Positions 1-9,019 of a stretch of DNA of 64,000 bases are shown here, piece by piece. The stretch comes from Lentzea sp. NEAU-D7 (GTDB lineage Bacteria; Actinomycetota; Actinomycetes; Mycobacteriales; Pseudonocardiaceae). The stretch spans positions 1 through 64,000 of the forward strand of contig NZ_JAPJDL010000021.1 of NCBI RefSeq assembly GCF_026242055.1, written 5' to 3'. Numbering within the stretch: the first letter of the stretch is position 1; each line of letters starts with the position of its first letter. Made by a program: the position numbers and the translations under genes. The notes under the pieces were generated by a model. The model worked only from the letters and a program-made list of their open reading frames with translations. It did not search any database and was not told the DNA's origin.

Positions 1-242
1 TCGCTCCAGACGGAATATGTCTGGCATCAATCTAGTCTTGCCTCAAAGGAACTACCTCGACGAGGAGGTAATTCATATATTACTGGCTGTGTTTCGGCAC
101 GCTGTTGAGTTCTCAAAGAACACGCGCACACCGCAGCTAATCTCCGAGGAGAGTCACTTCCGGGGCTGTGTCAGGCTTAGAAGTCTTTCGCCGCACTCCG
201 TTCCGGCTGTGTTTCCCGGCCCGTTCCGTGCTGGCATGGAGA
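1..242 (-). other. rRNA operon leader (16S gene off the left edge)
   Basis: This stretch has no credible gene. Read on the minus strand it resembles the transcribed leader of an actinobacterial rRNA operon: downstream of a promoter at 243-271 come a boxA-like antitermination element (101-122) and, near the window edge, a small hairpin with arms CCAGAC/GTCTGG that may belong to the RNase III processing stalk. It is more AT-rich than the flanking genes. The 16S gene itself is not in the window, so identification rests on the leader signature only. Confidence 0.6.
101..122 (-). promoter_or_regulatory. boxA-like rRNA antitermination element
   Basis: The minus strand reads GTTCTTTGAGAACTCAACAG here. 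This matches the TTTGAGAACTCAA core found in actinobacterial rRNA leaders and 16S-23S spacers, where the Nus complex loads. It lies about 115 nt downstream of the candidate promoter, a normal leader position. Confidence 0.65.
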
Positions 243-271
243 AATTTACACGGGGCCCCCACGAGATCCAA
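243..271 (-). promoter_or_regulatory. Candidate rRNA operon promoter
   Basis: On the minus strand a -35 box TTGGAT (266-271) and a -10 box TAAATT (243-248) are separated by exactly 17 bp. Both are close to the primary-sigma consensus. The promoter points left, into the boxA-bearing leader and away from the histidine kinase gene. Confidence 0.5.
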
Positions 272-384
272 ATCGGGGGTCACGTACGGCGTAACCGCAG
301 GTCAGGCGGCATGCAGACGGCTCAAACCCGCCAAGATCGACGCAGAGTGTGACCGGGACCACGCCGACAATCTTGCATCCGGTC

Positions 385-1512
385 TCACCGAGGCGCGGCC
401 GGCAGGTGCACGGTGACCGACAGACCGCCGGTCGGCACGGCCACTGCCTGCGCAAACCCGCCGTGGGCGGCCACCGCGGCGCGCACGATCGAGAGCCCGA
501 GCCCCGTCCCGGACTGGCTGGTCCGGTCCTTGACCCCGCGGCGGAACGGCTCGAACAGCTCTTCCACGCGGTCCGGGGGGATCACCGGCCCGGACGACGA
601 CACCCGCAGGACGGACCACTGCGGCCCCGTCTCCACCGCGGTCTCGATCCATCCGCCGACGTGGTTGTGGCGGACGGCGTTCTCCAGCAGGTTGCCGGCG
701 ATCCGCTCCAGCAGTGCGGGATCCCCGACGACGAGCGCCGGCGCGCACCGGAACACCGTTCGCAGGTTGCGTGCCTCGGCTTCGGCCCGTGTGGCCTTCC
801 ACGCGGACTCGACCACCGCGGACAGGTCGACCGGCTCCCGCACGGCGAGCCCGATCCCGTCGGTGCGTGCGAGCAGGAGCAGCGCGGACACCAACTGCTC
901 GGCACGCTCCCCCGCCGAACGCACGACGCCGGCCATGCGCCGCAGCTCTTCCACGTCGGCATCGGGATCGGAGAGGGTCACGTCCAGCTCGGTGCGCACC
1001 ACCGAGAGAGGAGTGCGCAGTTCGTGCGATGCGTTCGCGACGAACCGGCGTTGCGAGTCGAAGGCGGCTTCCAGCCGGTCGAGCATCGCGTCGAACGTGT
1101 CCGCGAGCTCGGCGACCTCGTCGCGCGGGCCTTCCAGCCGCAACCGCGACCCCAGCGACTCGGCGGACAACCGGCGGGCAGCCCCCGTCACGTCGTGCAG
1201 TGGTTTCAGGACGCGGCCGGTGAGCGTCCAGGTCAGGACGGCGGCGGCCACGACCATGCACGCGAACGCGATCAGGCCTGCGCGCAGCAGGTCCTGACGG
1301 GCGGTGGCCGTCAACGCGTCGGTCAGCACCTTCACGGTGACGGTGACGCCGTCGACGGTGACCTGGGTGTCGGAGGGGAACGACGGCGACGAGTCGAAGA
1401 CCCGCCCGACCAGCGTCCACCCGAGGAACAGCAGAACAGCGCTCACGACCGCGACGAGCGCGGTGGTGAGGAGCGTGATCCGAAGGCGAAGCCCTGGTCC
1501 GCGCCTTCGCAT
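385..1512 (-). CDS. Two-component sensor histidine kinase
   Basis: A 375-residue membrane sensor kinase. There is an N-terminal membrane segment at about residues 12-34, a short (about 40 residue) extracytoplasmic loop, a second span at about 77-97 and a HAMP linker. The dimerisation box NASHELRTPL carries the autophosphorylated His163. The ATPase domain shows the N box NLLENAVRHN and the G box GTGLGLSIV. The start is the ATG three bases after the stop of the response regulator, with a GAGGA ribosome binding site inside the regulator's 3' end, so the two are translated from one message. The small sensor loop and OmpR-type partner fit the widespread actinobacterial two-component type. The stimulus cannot be read from sequence. 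Confidence 0.93.
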   Translation of the reverse strand: MRRRGPGLRLRITLLTTALVAVVSAVLLFLGWTLVGRVFDSSPSFPSDTQVTVDGVTVTVKVLTDALTATARQDLLRAGLIAFACMVVAAAVLTWTLTGRVLKPLHDVTGAARRLSAESLGSRLRLEGPRDEVAELADTFDAMLDRLEAAFDSQRRFVANASHELRTPLSVVRTELDVTLSDPDADVEELRRMAGVVRSAGERAEQLVSALLLLARTDGIGLAVREPVDLSAVVESAWKATRAEAEARNLRTVFRCAPALVVGDPALLERIAGNLLENAVRHNHVGGWIETAVETGPQWSVLRVSSSGPVIPPDRVEELFEPFRRGVKDRTSQSGTGLGLSIVRAAVAAHGGFAQAVAVPTGGLSVTVHLPAAPR

Positions 1513-1515
1513 AGG

Positions 1516-2199
1516 TCAGTCCTCAGCAGATCCGTTCGAAGCACTCGGCACCCGGTAGCCGGAGCCCACGACGGTGTCGATGATGCCCGGTTCCCCGAGC
1601 TTCTTGCGCAACGTCATCACAGTGACGCGCACGGTCGTGGTGAACGGGTCGGCGTTCTCGTCCCACACGCGCTCAAGCAGCTCCTCGCTGCTGACGACCG
1701 AACCCTTGGCCGCGAGCAGCACCTCGAGGACGCCGAACTCCTTGCGGGTCAGCTCGATCGGCTGCCCGCCGCGCGACACCGTGCGCCGCGCGGGGTCGAG
1801 TTCCACGTCCTGGGCGGAGAGCAGCGGCGGCGTCGCGGGGGTCGCGCGCCGGGCCAGCGCCCGCACGCGCGCGACCAGTTCGGGGAACGCGAACGGCTTC
1901 GCGAGGTAGTCGTCGGCGCCGAGCGACAGCCCGGACACGCGGTCCTCGATGGAGCCGCTCGCCGTCAGCATCATGACCCTGGTGAGCGCTCCGGAGCTGA
2001 GGATCTCCTTGCACAGCTCGTCGCCGGACATCCCCGGCAGGTCGCGGTCGAGCACAACCACGTCGTACCGCGTGACGGTCGACTTCTCGTGCCCGGTCTC
2101 GCCGTCGTAGGCGACGTCCACGGCCATGCCTTCGCGCCTCAGGCCGCGAGCGATCGCGTCGGCCAGAGGCGCCTCGTCCTCGACTACCAGAATCCGCAC
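1516..2199 (-). CDS. OmpR/PhoB-family response regulator
   Basis: A 227-residue regulator with an N-terminal receiver domain and a C-terminal winged-helix DNA-binding domain. The acidic pocket (E7, D8) and the phospho-acceptor Asp51 in VVVLDRDLPG are present. The C-terminal half contains the OmpR-type sequence ELTRKEFGVLEVLLA and ends in the wing. It uses a GTG start and is the first gene of the pair with the sensor kinase, which begins three bases downstream. Upstream lies the convergent-facing intergenic gap to the SPFH gene, so the pair's promoter should be between 2200 and 2245. Targets are unknown. Confidence 0.94.
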   Translation of the reverse strand: MRILVVEDEAPLADAIARGLRREGMAVDVAYDGETGHEKSTVTRYDVVVLDRDLPGMSGDELCKEILSSGALTRVMMLTASGSIEDRVSGLSLGADDYLAKPFAFPELVARVRALARRATPATPPLLSAQDVELDPARRTVSRGGQPIELTRKEFGVLEVLLAAKGSVVSSEELLERVWDENADPFTTTVRVTVMTLRKKLGEPGIIDTVVGSGYRVPSASNGSAED

Positions 2200-2245
2200 G
2201 CTTCAAAGGTGCCATACGCACCTGAGAAGGCGCTTAACGACACCT

Positions 2246-2887
2246 TCACTTGCCGCGCGCGGGCCGATCGACGACGACCGTGGAGGCCGTCTGCAGTGCC
2301 CGGAGCTCCAGCAACGCCGGGTGCTGCTCCGCCAGCCGGGCCGCGTTCAGCAACGACCGCAGTGCCGCGGTCTCCCCGCGTGCCCGTTCCAGCGCCGCAC
2401 GTCCCTCGGCCGCCGCCACGAGCTCGGCCAGGGCGGCCCGGCGCAGTTCGCCGGGCATGACGACGTCGCGCACAGCCACTTCGGTCACCGCCGCACCCAG
2501 CTCGGCCGCACGTGACGCCACGGCAGCCAGCACCTCGGCGGCGATGGCCTCCCGCTCGGGATCAACGGCCGAGTGTGCGCGCGTGACCACCGCACCGCGC
2601 AATGCCAGCTGCACGGCTGTGTAGAGCTCTGCCTCAGGACCAGCGGACGCGACCACGAACGTCGTGGCCGAGGACACGGCCCAACGCACGACGACGGTGA
2701 CACGGACCAGCACGCCGTCGGCGGTCGGCACGTCCTGCGCCGCCGGGGTCATCGTGCGCGGCCGGAGGTCGACGCGGTGCAGCGCGACGTGGCGCGGGAA
2801 CTTGTGCTCGCCGGGCCCGACCTCGCCCACCAGCACCCCACGATCGAACTGGACCGCCCGCTCCCACGGGTACAACGTGTGCTTCAT
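2246..2887 (-). CDS. SPFH/band-7 domain protein
   Basis: A 213-residue protein with a slipin/stomatin-like (SPFH) core: an N-terminal strand region with RAVQFDRGVLVGEVGPGEH, then the band-7 fold, then an alanine-rich helix (residues about 130-190) of the kind that forms coiled coils in this family. A longer reading frame is open upstream, but the ATG at 2887 is chosen because it is preceded by a strong GGAGGTGG ribosome binding site five bases away. SPFH proteins scaffold membrane microdomains. This one lacks a clear transmembrane segment, so it is probably peripheral or cytoplasmic. It is monocistronic, and the 232 bases between it and dxs hold nothing I can recognise. Confidence 0.75.
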   Translation of the reverse strand: MKHTLYPWERAVQFDRGVLVGEVGPGEHKFPRHVALHRVDLRPRTMTPAAQDVPTADGVLVRVTVVVRWAVSSATTFVVASAGPEAELYTAVQLALRGAVVTRAHSAVDPEREAIAAEVLAAVASRAAELGAAVTEVAVRDVVMPGELRRAALAELVAAAEGRAALERARGETAALRSLLNAARLAEQHPALLELRALQTASTVVVDRPARGK

Positions 2888-3119
2888 CGTCTCCACCTCC
2901 GCCCGGGTAGACCACGACCCCGGCCGGCGGGGCTTCGAGCGGGACTCCACAAGGGACTCGCAAAGCTCGTCGCCCCCGTGTGCGACCGGGGTCGTGGCGT
3001 TCAGGGTTTGAACCTGGTGCCGTTACAGGGCTCCAAGGCGTTCGCAGAACGCGGGACCCGAGCGAGGGAAACCTGCTGGGCCGCAAGAACGAACGCCGTC
3101 GGGGTGGAGGTTAGCCGAC

Positions 3120-5033
3120 CTACTTCTCGACGTGCTCGTCAATTTCGACGGGCAGGCACTCCAGGCGGGCGGCCCACTCCGTCACGCGGCGTGCGACGTC
3201 CTGCGCGGTGATGCCGCACAACGCCAGCACCTCGCCACGCTCACCGTGGTCGTGGAACTCCTGCGGCAGGGCGATGTCGCGCAACGGCACCTCGATGTCG
3301 GCGTCGCGCAGGGCGGCCGCGAGAGAGGAACCGAAGCCACCGTGGCGGCCACCGTCCTCCACGGTCACCACGAGCTTGTGCGACGCCGCCATCTCCACGA
3401 GGTCCACCGACATCGGGTAGATCCACCGCGGGTCGACGACCGTCACGCCGATGCCCTGGTCCTCCAGCCGTTGCGCGGCCTCAAGACCGAGCCCGCCCAA
3501 CGCGCCGACCGTCACCAGCAGCACGTCGGAACCCGACCGCCGAAGCACGTCCACGGCACCCACGCGCTCCAGCGCGGGCAGGTCCGGGCCGACCGAGGCC
3601 TTCGGATAGCGGATCACCGACGGCGCGTCCGAGATCGCCACGGCCTCCCGCAGCTCCTCGACCAGCGTGCCTGCGTCACGCGGCGCCGCCACGTGGACAC
3701 CGGGGATGACGCCGAGGATCGACATGTCCCACATGCCGTGGTGCGACGCGCCGTCCGGGCCGGTGACGCCGGCCCGGTCCAGCACGACCGTGACGCCCTG
3801 CTTGTGCAGCGCGACGTCCATCAGCAGCTGGTCGAACGCCCGGTTGAGGAACGTCGCGTAGACGGCCACGACCGGGTGCAGACCACCGATGGCCAGACCG
3901 GCGGCCGAGGTCAGCGCGTGCTGCTCGGCGATGCCGACGTCGAAGAACCGCTCCGGGAACGCCTTGGCGAACGGGTCCAGGCCGGTGGGCCCCTGCATCG
4001 CGGCGGTGATCGCCACGACATCGGACCGCTCGCGGCCGACCTCGACCAGCGCGTCGGAGAACACGTGCGTCCAGGTCCGGCTGGACGGCTTGACGTCCTC
4101 GCCGGTGATCGGGTCGATGACGCCGGTGGCGTGCATCTGGTCGGCCTCGTGGTTCTCGGCCGGCGCGAACCCCATGCCCTTGCGGGTGACCGCGTGCACG
4201 ATCACCGGGCCGCCGAAGGACTTGGCGCGCTGCAGCGCGGACTCCAGCGTCGCCATGTCGTGGCCGTCGACCGGGCCGATGTACTTGAGGCCGAGGTCCT
4301 CGAACATCGCCTGCGGCGCCAGCGCGTCCTTGATGCCGCGCTTGGCGGCGTGCAGGGCGGCGTAGAGGGGCTTGCCGAAGAACGGCGTCTGCTGCAGGGC
4401 GCTCTTGCCCTTCTCCAGCACGCGCTCGTAGCCGGGACGCAGCCGCAGCGACGACAGGTGGTCCGCGAGACCACCGATCGTCGGCGAGTACGAGCGGCCG
4501 TTGTCGTTGACCACGATCACGACCGGACGCGTCTTGTCCGCCGCGATGTTGTTCAACGCCTCCCAGCACATGCCGCCGGTCAGCGCGCCGTCTCCGACGA
4601 CCGCGACCACGTGGCCGTGGGCGCCGTTGATCTGCTTCGCCTTGGCCAGGCCGTCCGCGTAGGACAGCGCCGTCGAGGCGTGCGAGCTCTCCTGCACGTC
4701 GTGCTCGGACTCCGACCGCGACGGGTAGCCGGACATCCCGCCCTGCTTGCGCAGCCGGTCGAAGCCGTCGCGACGGCCCGTCACGATCTTGTGCACGTAC
4801 GACTGGTGACCGGTGTCGAACACGATCGGGTCCTGCGGCGAGTCGAAGACCCGGTGCAGCGCCAGGGTCAGTTCGACGACACCCAGGTTCGGGCCCAGGT
4901 GCCCGCCCGTCTTGGACACCTTGTCGACCAGGAAACGCCGGATCTCCTCGCACAGCTGCGACAGCTGCGCCTCGTCCATCCGTTTCAGATCAGCTGGTCC
5001 GTGCACGGACTCCAGCAGGGTCACCACGCCCAC
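3120..5033 (-). CDS. dxs: 1-Deoxy-D-xylulose-5-phosphate synthase
   Basis: A 637-residue, full-length DXS, the thiamine-diphosphate enzyme that condenses pyruvate and glyceraldehyde-3-phosphate in the first step of the MEP isoprenoid pathway. The ThDP/Mg site GDGALTGGMCWEALNN begins at about residue 147. The transketolase-like pyrimidine-binding domain contains DRAGVTGPDGASHHG, and the C-terminal transketolase domain follows. It begins the conserved block that in M. tuberculosis starts with dxs1 (Rv2682c). The RNA methyltransferase gene lies 53 bases upstream on the same strand and may be co-transcribed. Confidence 0.97.
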   Translation of the reverse strand: MGVVTLLESVHGPADLKRMDEAQLSQLCEEIRRFLVDKVSKTGGHLGPNLGVVELTLALHRVFDSPQDPIVFDTGHQSYVHKIVTGRRDGFDRLRKQGGMSGYPSRSESEHDVQESSHASTALSYADGLAKAKQINGAHGHVVAVVGDGALTGGMCWEALNNIAADKTRPVVIVVNDNGRSYSPTIGGLADHLSSLRLRPGYERVLEKGKSALQQTPFFGKPLYAALHAAKRGIKDALAPQAMFEDLGLKYIGPVDGHDMATLESALQRAKSFGGPVIVHAVTRKGMGFAPAENHEADQMHATGVIDPITGEDVKPSSRTWTHVFSDALVEVGRERSDVVAITAAMQGPTGLDPFAKAFPERFFDVGIAEQHALTSAAGLAIGGLHPVVAVYATFLNRAFDQLLMDVALHKQGVTVVLDRAGVTGPDGASHHGMWDMSILGVIPGVHVAAPRDAGTLVEELREAVAISDAPSVIRYPKASVGPDLPALERVGAVDVLRRSGSDVLLVTVGALGGLGLEAAQRLEDQGIGVTVVDPRWIYPMSVDLVEMAASHKLVVTVEDGGRHGGFGSSLAAALRDADIEVPLRDIALPQEFHDHGERGEVLALCGITAQDVARRVTEWAARLECLPVEIDEHVEK

Positions 5034-5086
5034 CTCACTCCTGAAGACTTCGGCCCAGTCTACGGAGACGCGGCTGAGACGCTGCC

Positions 5087-6292
5087 TCAGCTCGTCTCAG
5101 GGACCAGCAGGGCGATGCACTCGACGTGATGCGTCATCGGGAACGCGTCGAACGCGCGAAGATCAGCGAGCCGGTACCCCTGAACTGTGAATTCGGCCAG
5201 GTCGCGGGCCAGCGCGGCGGGGTCGCAGGCGACGTAGACGACCCGCTGCGGACGGCGTCGTGCGACTTCAGCCACAACGACCTTGCCCGCGCCCTTGCGA
5301 GGGGGGTCGAGGACCACGACGTGAGGGTCTTCCACGGGCAGTTTGCGCGTCACGGCACGCTCCACCTTGTCCGCCACCCACTCCACCTGGGACATGCGGC
5401 GGAGGTTGCGCCGGCCGTCCTCCACGGCGCCGGGGAAAGACTCCACGACCAGCACGGACCCGCTTTCGCCGACCTGCCGTCCGAGCACCGACGCGAAGAG
5501 TCCCGCGCCGCCGTAGAGGTCCCACGCGCGTTGCCCGGGCCCGGCCGCGGCCCACTCCCCCACGACGGACGCGAAGGTGTCCGCGGCGGCCGGGTGGACC
5601 TGCCAGAAACCGTCCGCCGAGATTCGCCACTTTCGTTGGGCGGCGGTCTCGACGGCCGTACCGGTTCCGGCGCGTCGCACGGTGTGTCGGCCGCGCACCT
5701 CACCCACATGACGGTTGCCGTCACCGTCCTGGACGATCGTGAGCTCCTGCGCCCGCCACTTTCGGTCGGCCACCGCCTCGACCATGCCCGGCCGGGAGAT
5801 CACACAGTGGTCGACCGGGATCACATCGTGGGAACGCAGGCTGCGGAAACCCGGTGTCCCGTCGCGGCCGACGGCCATCCGGATGCGGGTCCGCCACTCC
5901 AGCGGGCCGCCCGGCAGCGCCTCGACGACCACGTCGCGTTCGATCTTGCCGAGCCTCGCCAGCTGCTCGCGGACGACCTGGGCCTTCAGCTCCCGCTGCG
6001 CGTCCCACGCCACGTGCTGGAAGTCGCAGCCACCGCACAGCCCCGGCCCGCTGAACGGGCACGGCGCCTCGACGCGGTCCGGTGACGCCTCCAGGACCTC
6101 CACGGCGTCCGCGCGGCAGAACGACCCGCCGTTGTCCTCGTACACGGAGACCACGACGCGCTCGCCGGGCAGCGCGTGACGCACGAACAGAACGCGGCCC
6201 TCGTGCCGTGCGACGAAATGCCCGCCATGCGCGACAGGCCCTACCTCTACTTCGAACTTGCGTCCGGTCCAGTCTTCCTTGGTCGAGCTCAT
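5087..6292 (-). CDS. TRAM-domain class I SAM-dependent RNA methyltransferase
   Basis: A 401-residue enzyme of the RumA/TrmA (uracil-C5 RNA methyltransferase) family, equivalent in position to Rv2689c. An N-terminal TRAM RNA-binding domain (about 1-70) is followed by an iron-sulfur-type cysteine cluster (C78, C86, C89, with a further Cys in VDHCVISRPG). The C-terminal methyltransferase fold shows WDLYGGAGLFA, the DPPRKGAG loop, the catalytic-cysteine motif YVACDPAALARDL and the terminal HHVECIALL. Its ATG overlaps the stop of the upstream APC permease by four bases (ATGA), so translation is coupled. Substrate (rRNA or tRNA uridine) is not resolved by the sequence. Confidence 0.92.
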   Translation of the reverse strand: MSSTKEDWTGRKFEVEVGPVAHGGHFVARHEGRVLFVRHALPGERVVVSVYEDNGGSFCRADAVEVLEASPDRVEAPCPFSGPGLCGGCDFQHVAWDAQRELKAQVVREQLARLGKIERDVVVEALPGGPLEWRTRIRMAVGRDGTPGFRSLRSHDVIPVDHCVISRPGMVEAVADRKWRAQELTIVQDGDGNRHVGEVRGRHTVRRAGTGTAVETAAQRKWRISADGFWQVHPAAADTFASVVGEWAAAGPGQRAWDLYGGAGLFASVLGRQVGESGSVLVVESFPGAVEDGRRNLRRMSQVEWVADKVERAVTRKLPVEDPHVVVLDPPRKGAGKVVVAEVARRRPQRVVYVACDPAALARDLAEFTVQGYRLADLRAFDAFPMTHHVECIALLVPETS

Positions 6293-8274
6293 CGGTCGTC
6301 AAGTCCCCTTCGGACAGCGCCGGGCGCGATGACGTCCTTGTCCTTGACCTTCACCGAAGATTCCAGCTGCCACGGCACGCTGGTCACCATCACACCCGGC
6401 TGGAAAAGCAGCCTTCCCTTGAGCCGCAACGCGCTCTGGTTGTGCAGAAGCTGCTCCCACCAGTGGCCGACGACGTACTCGGGGATGAACACCGTAACAA
6501 CGTCGCGCGGGTTGTCCGTCCTGACGCGCTTGACGTAGTCGAGAATGGGCTTGGTGATCTCCCGGTAGGGGGACTCGATCACCTTCAGCGGGATCTTGAA
6601 GTTCTCCTTCTCCCACTCCGCGACGAGCTTGCGGGTGTCGCCGTCGTCGACGTTGACCGTGACGGCCTCCAGCACGTCCGGGCGCACGGCCTTCGCGTAC
6701 GACAACGCCCTCAGCGTCGGCATGTGCAGTTTGGACACCAGCACCATCGCGTGGTTGCGCGCGGGCATCGTGCGCACGCGGTCCTGCTTGCGCAGCTCCT
6801 CGGCGACGGTGTCGTAGTGCTTGCGGATCGCCGTCATCAACGCGTAGATGGCGGCCATCGCGGCGATGGCGATCCACGCGCCCTTGGTGAACTTCGTGAT
6901 CAACACGATGATCAGCACCGTCGCGGTCAGCGCGAGACCGAACGTGTTGATCGACTGCGAGCGCCGCATCCGCCTGCGCGCCTGCTCGTCGGTCTCGGTC
7001 TTCAGCAGCCGCTGCCAGTGCTTGATCATGCCGAGCTGGCTGAGCGTGAACGACACGAACACACCGACGATGTAGAGCTGGATCAGCCGGGTGACCTCGG
7101 CGTCGAACGCGATCACCAGCACGACCGCGAAGCCGGCCAGGAACACGATGCCGTTCGAGAACGCCAGCCGGTCGCCGCGCGTGTGCAGCTGACGCGGCAG
7201 GTAGCGGTCCTGGGCGAGGATAGAGCCGAGCACCGGGAACCCGTTGAACGCGGTGTTCGCGGCGAGCACCAGGATCAGCGCGGTGACGCCGGCGATGAAG
7301 TAGAAGCCGGGCGGGAAGCTGTCGAACACGGCGTGCGCGATCTGCGCGACCATCGTCTTCTGCTCGTAGCCCTCCGGGGCGTTGGTGATCTGCTGCTGCG
7401 GGAACTCCGCCATCCGCACGTCGGTGAGCTGGGCGAGGATGATCAGGCCCATCAGCATGACCACGGAGATGCCGCCCATCATCAGCAGCGTCGTCGCGGC
7501 GTTGCGGGACTTGGGCTTGCGGAACGCGGGCACGCCGTTGCTGATCGCCTCGACGCCGGTGAGGGCGGCGCAGCCGGACGAGAACGCCCGCATCACCAGG
7601 AACACGAACGCGAGGCCCATCAGGTGGTCCTGCTCGGCGTGGATCTCGAGGCCCGAGCTCTCCGCCTTCATGTCGTCGCCCATGACGAGGCCGCGGAACA
7701 GGCCGTAGCCGATCAGGCCGAAGACACCGATCATGAACGCGTAGACCGGCACGGCGAACGCGCTGCCGGACTCGCGGATGCCGCGCAGGTTCACCGCCGT
7801 CAGCAGCACGATGGCCGCGACCGCGAACTCCGCCTTGTGGGTCGCGACGAACGGGATCGCCGAGCCGATGTTCGCCGCGGCCGCCGAGATCGACACCGCG
7901 ACCGTGAGGATGTAGTCGACGAGCAGGGCGCTCGCCACCGTGAGCCCCGCCTTGCGGCCGAGGTTGACCGTCGCGACCTCGTAGTCGCCGCCGCCGGACG
8001 GGTAGGCGTGCACGTTCTGCCGGTAGCTGGCCACCACGGTGAGCATCACCACGACGACCGCGACCCCGACCCAGGGCGCCATGGTGTAGGCGCTCAGGCC
8101 CGCCACCGACAGCATCAGGAAGATCTCCTCCGGCGCGTACGCGACCGACGACATGGCGTCGGAGGCGAACACGGGGAGGGCGATGCGCTTGGGCAGGAGG
8201 GTGTGCGCGAGGCGATCACTGCGGAACGGCCGCCCGACCAGGAGGCGTTTGGCAGCGGTGGCGAGCTTGGACAC
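6289..8274 (-). CDS. APC-superfamily amino acid/potassium permease
   Basis: A 661-residue integral membrane protein with about 12 transmembrane segments (for example SVAGLSAYTMAPWVGVAVVV) and a C-terminal soluble extension of roughly 170 residues. It belongs to the amino acid-polyamine-organocation superfamily and matches Rv2690c in position. A longer frame is open upstream. The GTG at 8274 is preferred because it gives the usual family N-terminus (VSKLATAAKRLLVG) and leaves 82 bases before the divergent ceoB gene. The soluble tail and the head-to-head neighbour ceoB-ceoC (TrkA-type K+ regulators) suggest, as inference, an ion rather than an amino acid role. It overlaps the downstream methyltransferase by four bases. 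Confidence 0.9.
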   Translation of the reverse strand: MSKLATAAKRLLVGRPFRSDRLAHTLLPKRIALPVFASDAMSSVAYAPEEIFLMLSVAGLSAYTMAPWVGVAVVVVMLTVVASYRQNVHAYPSGGGDYEVATVNLGRKAGLTVASALLVDYILTVAVSISAAAANIGSAIPFVATHKAEFAVAAIVLLTAVNLRGIRESGSAFAVPVYAFMIGVFGLIGYGLFRGLVMGDDMKAESSGLEIHAEQDHLMGLAFVFLVMRAFSSGCAALTGVEAISNGVPAFRKPKSRNAATTLLMMGGISVVMLMGLIILAQLTDVRMAEFPQQQITNAPEGYEQKTMVAQIAHAVFDSFPPGFYFIAGVTALILVLAANTAFNGFPVLGSILAQDRYLPRQLHTRGDRLAFSNGIVFLAGFAVVLVIAFDAEVTRLIQLYIVGVFVSFTLSQLGMIKHWQRLLKTETDEQARRRMRRSQSINTFGLALTATVLIIVLITKFTKGAWIAIAAMAAIYALMTAIRKHYDTVAEELRKQDRVRTMPARNHAMVLVSKLHMPTLRALSYAKAVRPDVLEAVTVNVDDGDTRKLVAEWEKENFKIPLKVIESPYREITKPILDYVKRVRTDNPRDVVTVFIPEYVVGHWWEQLLHNQSALRLKGRLLFQPGVMVTSVPWQLESSVKVKDKDVIAPGAVRRGLDDR

Positions 8275-8356
8275 GGGCAGAGCGTAAGGGGTCCGCTCAC
8301 CGGGACGGGCTAATGCTCGGTAGGTTCTGCGGAGAGTTCGCCTGAGGAGGCATGTC

Positions 8357-9019
8357 GTGCACGTGGTGATCATGGGTTGTGGCCGGGTGGGGGCGTCCCT
8401 GGCAAGGGCCCTGGAGCGACTCGACCACCAGGTCGCCGTGATCGACAAGGATGCGCAGTCGTTCCGCAGGCTGGGCAGCGACTTCCACGGCCAGCAGGTC
8501 ATCGGCAACGGTTTCGACCGCAATGTCCTGATCGAGGCCGGTGTCGAGCGCGCGGGCGCGTTCGCCGCGGTCTCCAGCGGCGACAACTCGAACATCATCT
8601 CGGCGCGGGTCGCGCGCGAGACGTTCGGCGTCGAGCACGTCGTCGCGCGCATCTACGACCACAAGCGCGCCGCGGTGTACGAGCGCCTGGGCATCCCGAC
8701 CGTGGCGACCGTGCCGTGGTCGACGGACCGGTTCCTGCGGATGTTGCTGCCCGAAGGGGCGTCGACCGCGTGGCGGGACCCGTCCGGCACCGTGGCGGTG
8801 CTGCCGATCGAGGTCGACGAGGCCTGGGTCGGCCGGCCGGTGCGCGAGCTCGAAGAGGCGATCGGCGCGCGTGTGGCGTTCGTGATGCGCTTCGGCACGG
8901 GCGTGCTGCCGGACGCCAAGACCGTCGTGCAGGCCGACGACTCCATCTACGTGGCGGCGCTGTCCGGCACGATCACCGACGTCGCGGCGGCGGCGCTGCA
9001 GGCACCGGAGGAGAGCTGA
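8357..9019 (+). CDS. ceoB: TrkA-family potassium uptake protein CeoB
   Basis: A 220-residue soluble regulator with an N-terminal Rossmann RCK domain (VVIMGCGRVGAS, NAD-binding glycine motif at residues 4-13) and a C-terminal RCK_C/TrkA_C ligand-binding domain from about residue 135. Such proteins gate Trk/Ktr K+ uptake in response to nucleotides. The GTG at 8357 is the start: a GAGGAGG site sits seven bases upstream, and the ATG a few bases earlier is in another frame that stops at once. It overlaps ceoC by one base (TGATG). The order ceoB-ceoC, divergent from an APC permease, is as in M. tuberculosis Rv2690c-Rv2692. Confidence 0.92.
   Translation: MHVVIMGCGRVGASLARALERLDHQVAVIDKDAQSFRRLGSDFHGQQVIGNGFDRNVLIEAGVERAGAFAAVSSGDNSNIISARVARETFGVEHVVARIYDHKRAAVYERLGIPTVATVPWSTDRFLRMLLPEGASTAWRDPSGTVAVLPIEVDEAWVGRPVRELEEAIGARVAFVMRFGTGVLPDAKTVVQADDSIYVAALSGTITDVAAAALQAPEES

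Noticed and set aside
2990..3040. T-arm-like sequence GGTTCAAAC on the minus strand (possible tRNA)
   Set aside because: Only the T-arm pattern is present; no acceptor, anticodon or D arms can be folded around it in the 169-base gap.
6082..8313. 743-codon open frame on the plus strand opposite the APC permease
   Set aside because: Charged His/Arg/Asp-rich translation with no motif, antisense to a well-supported permease.
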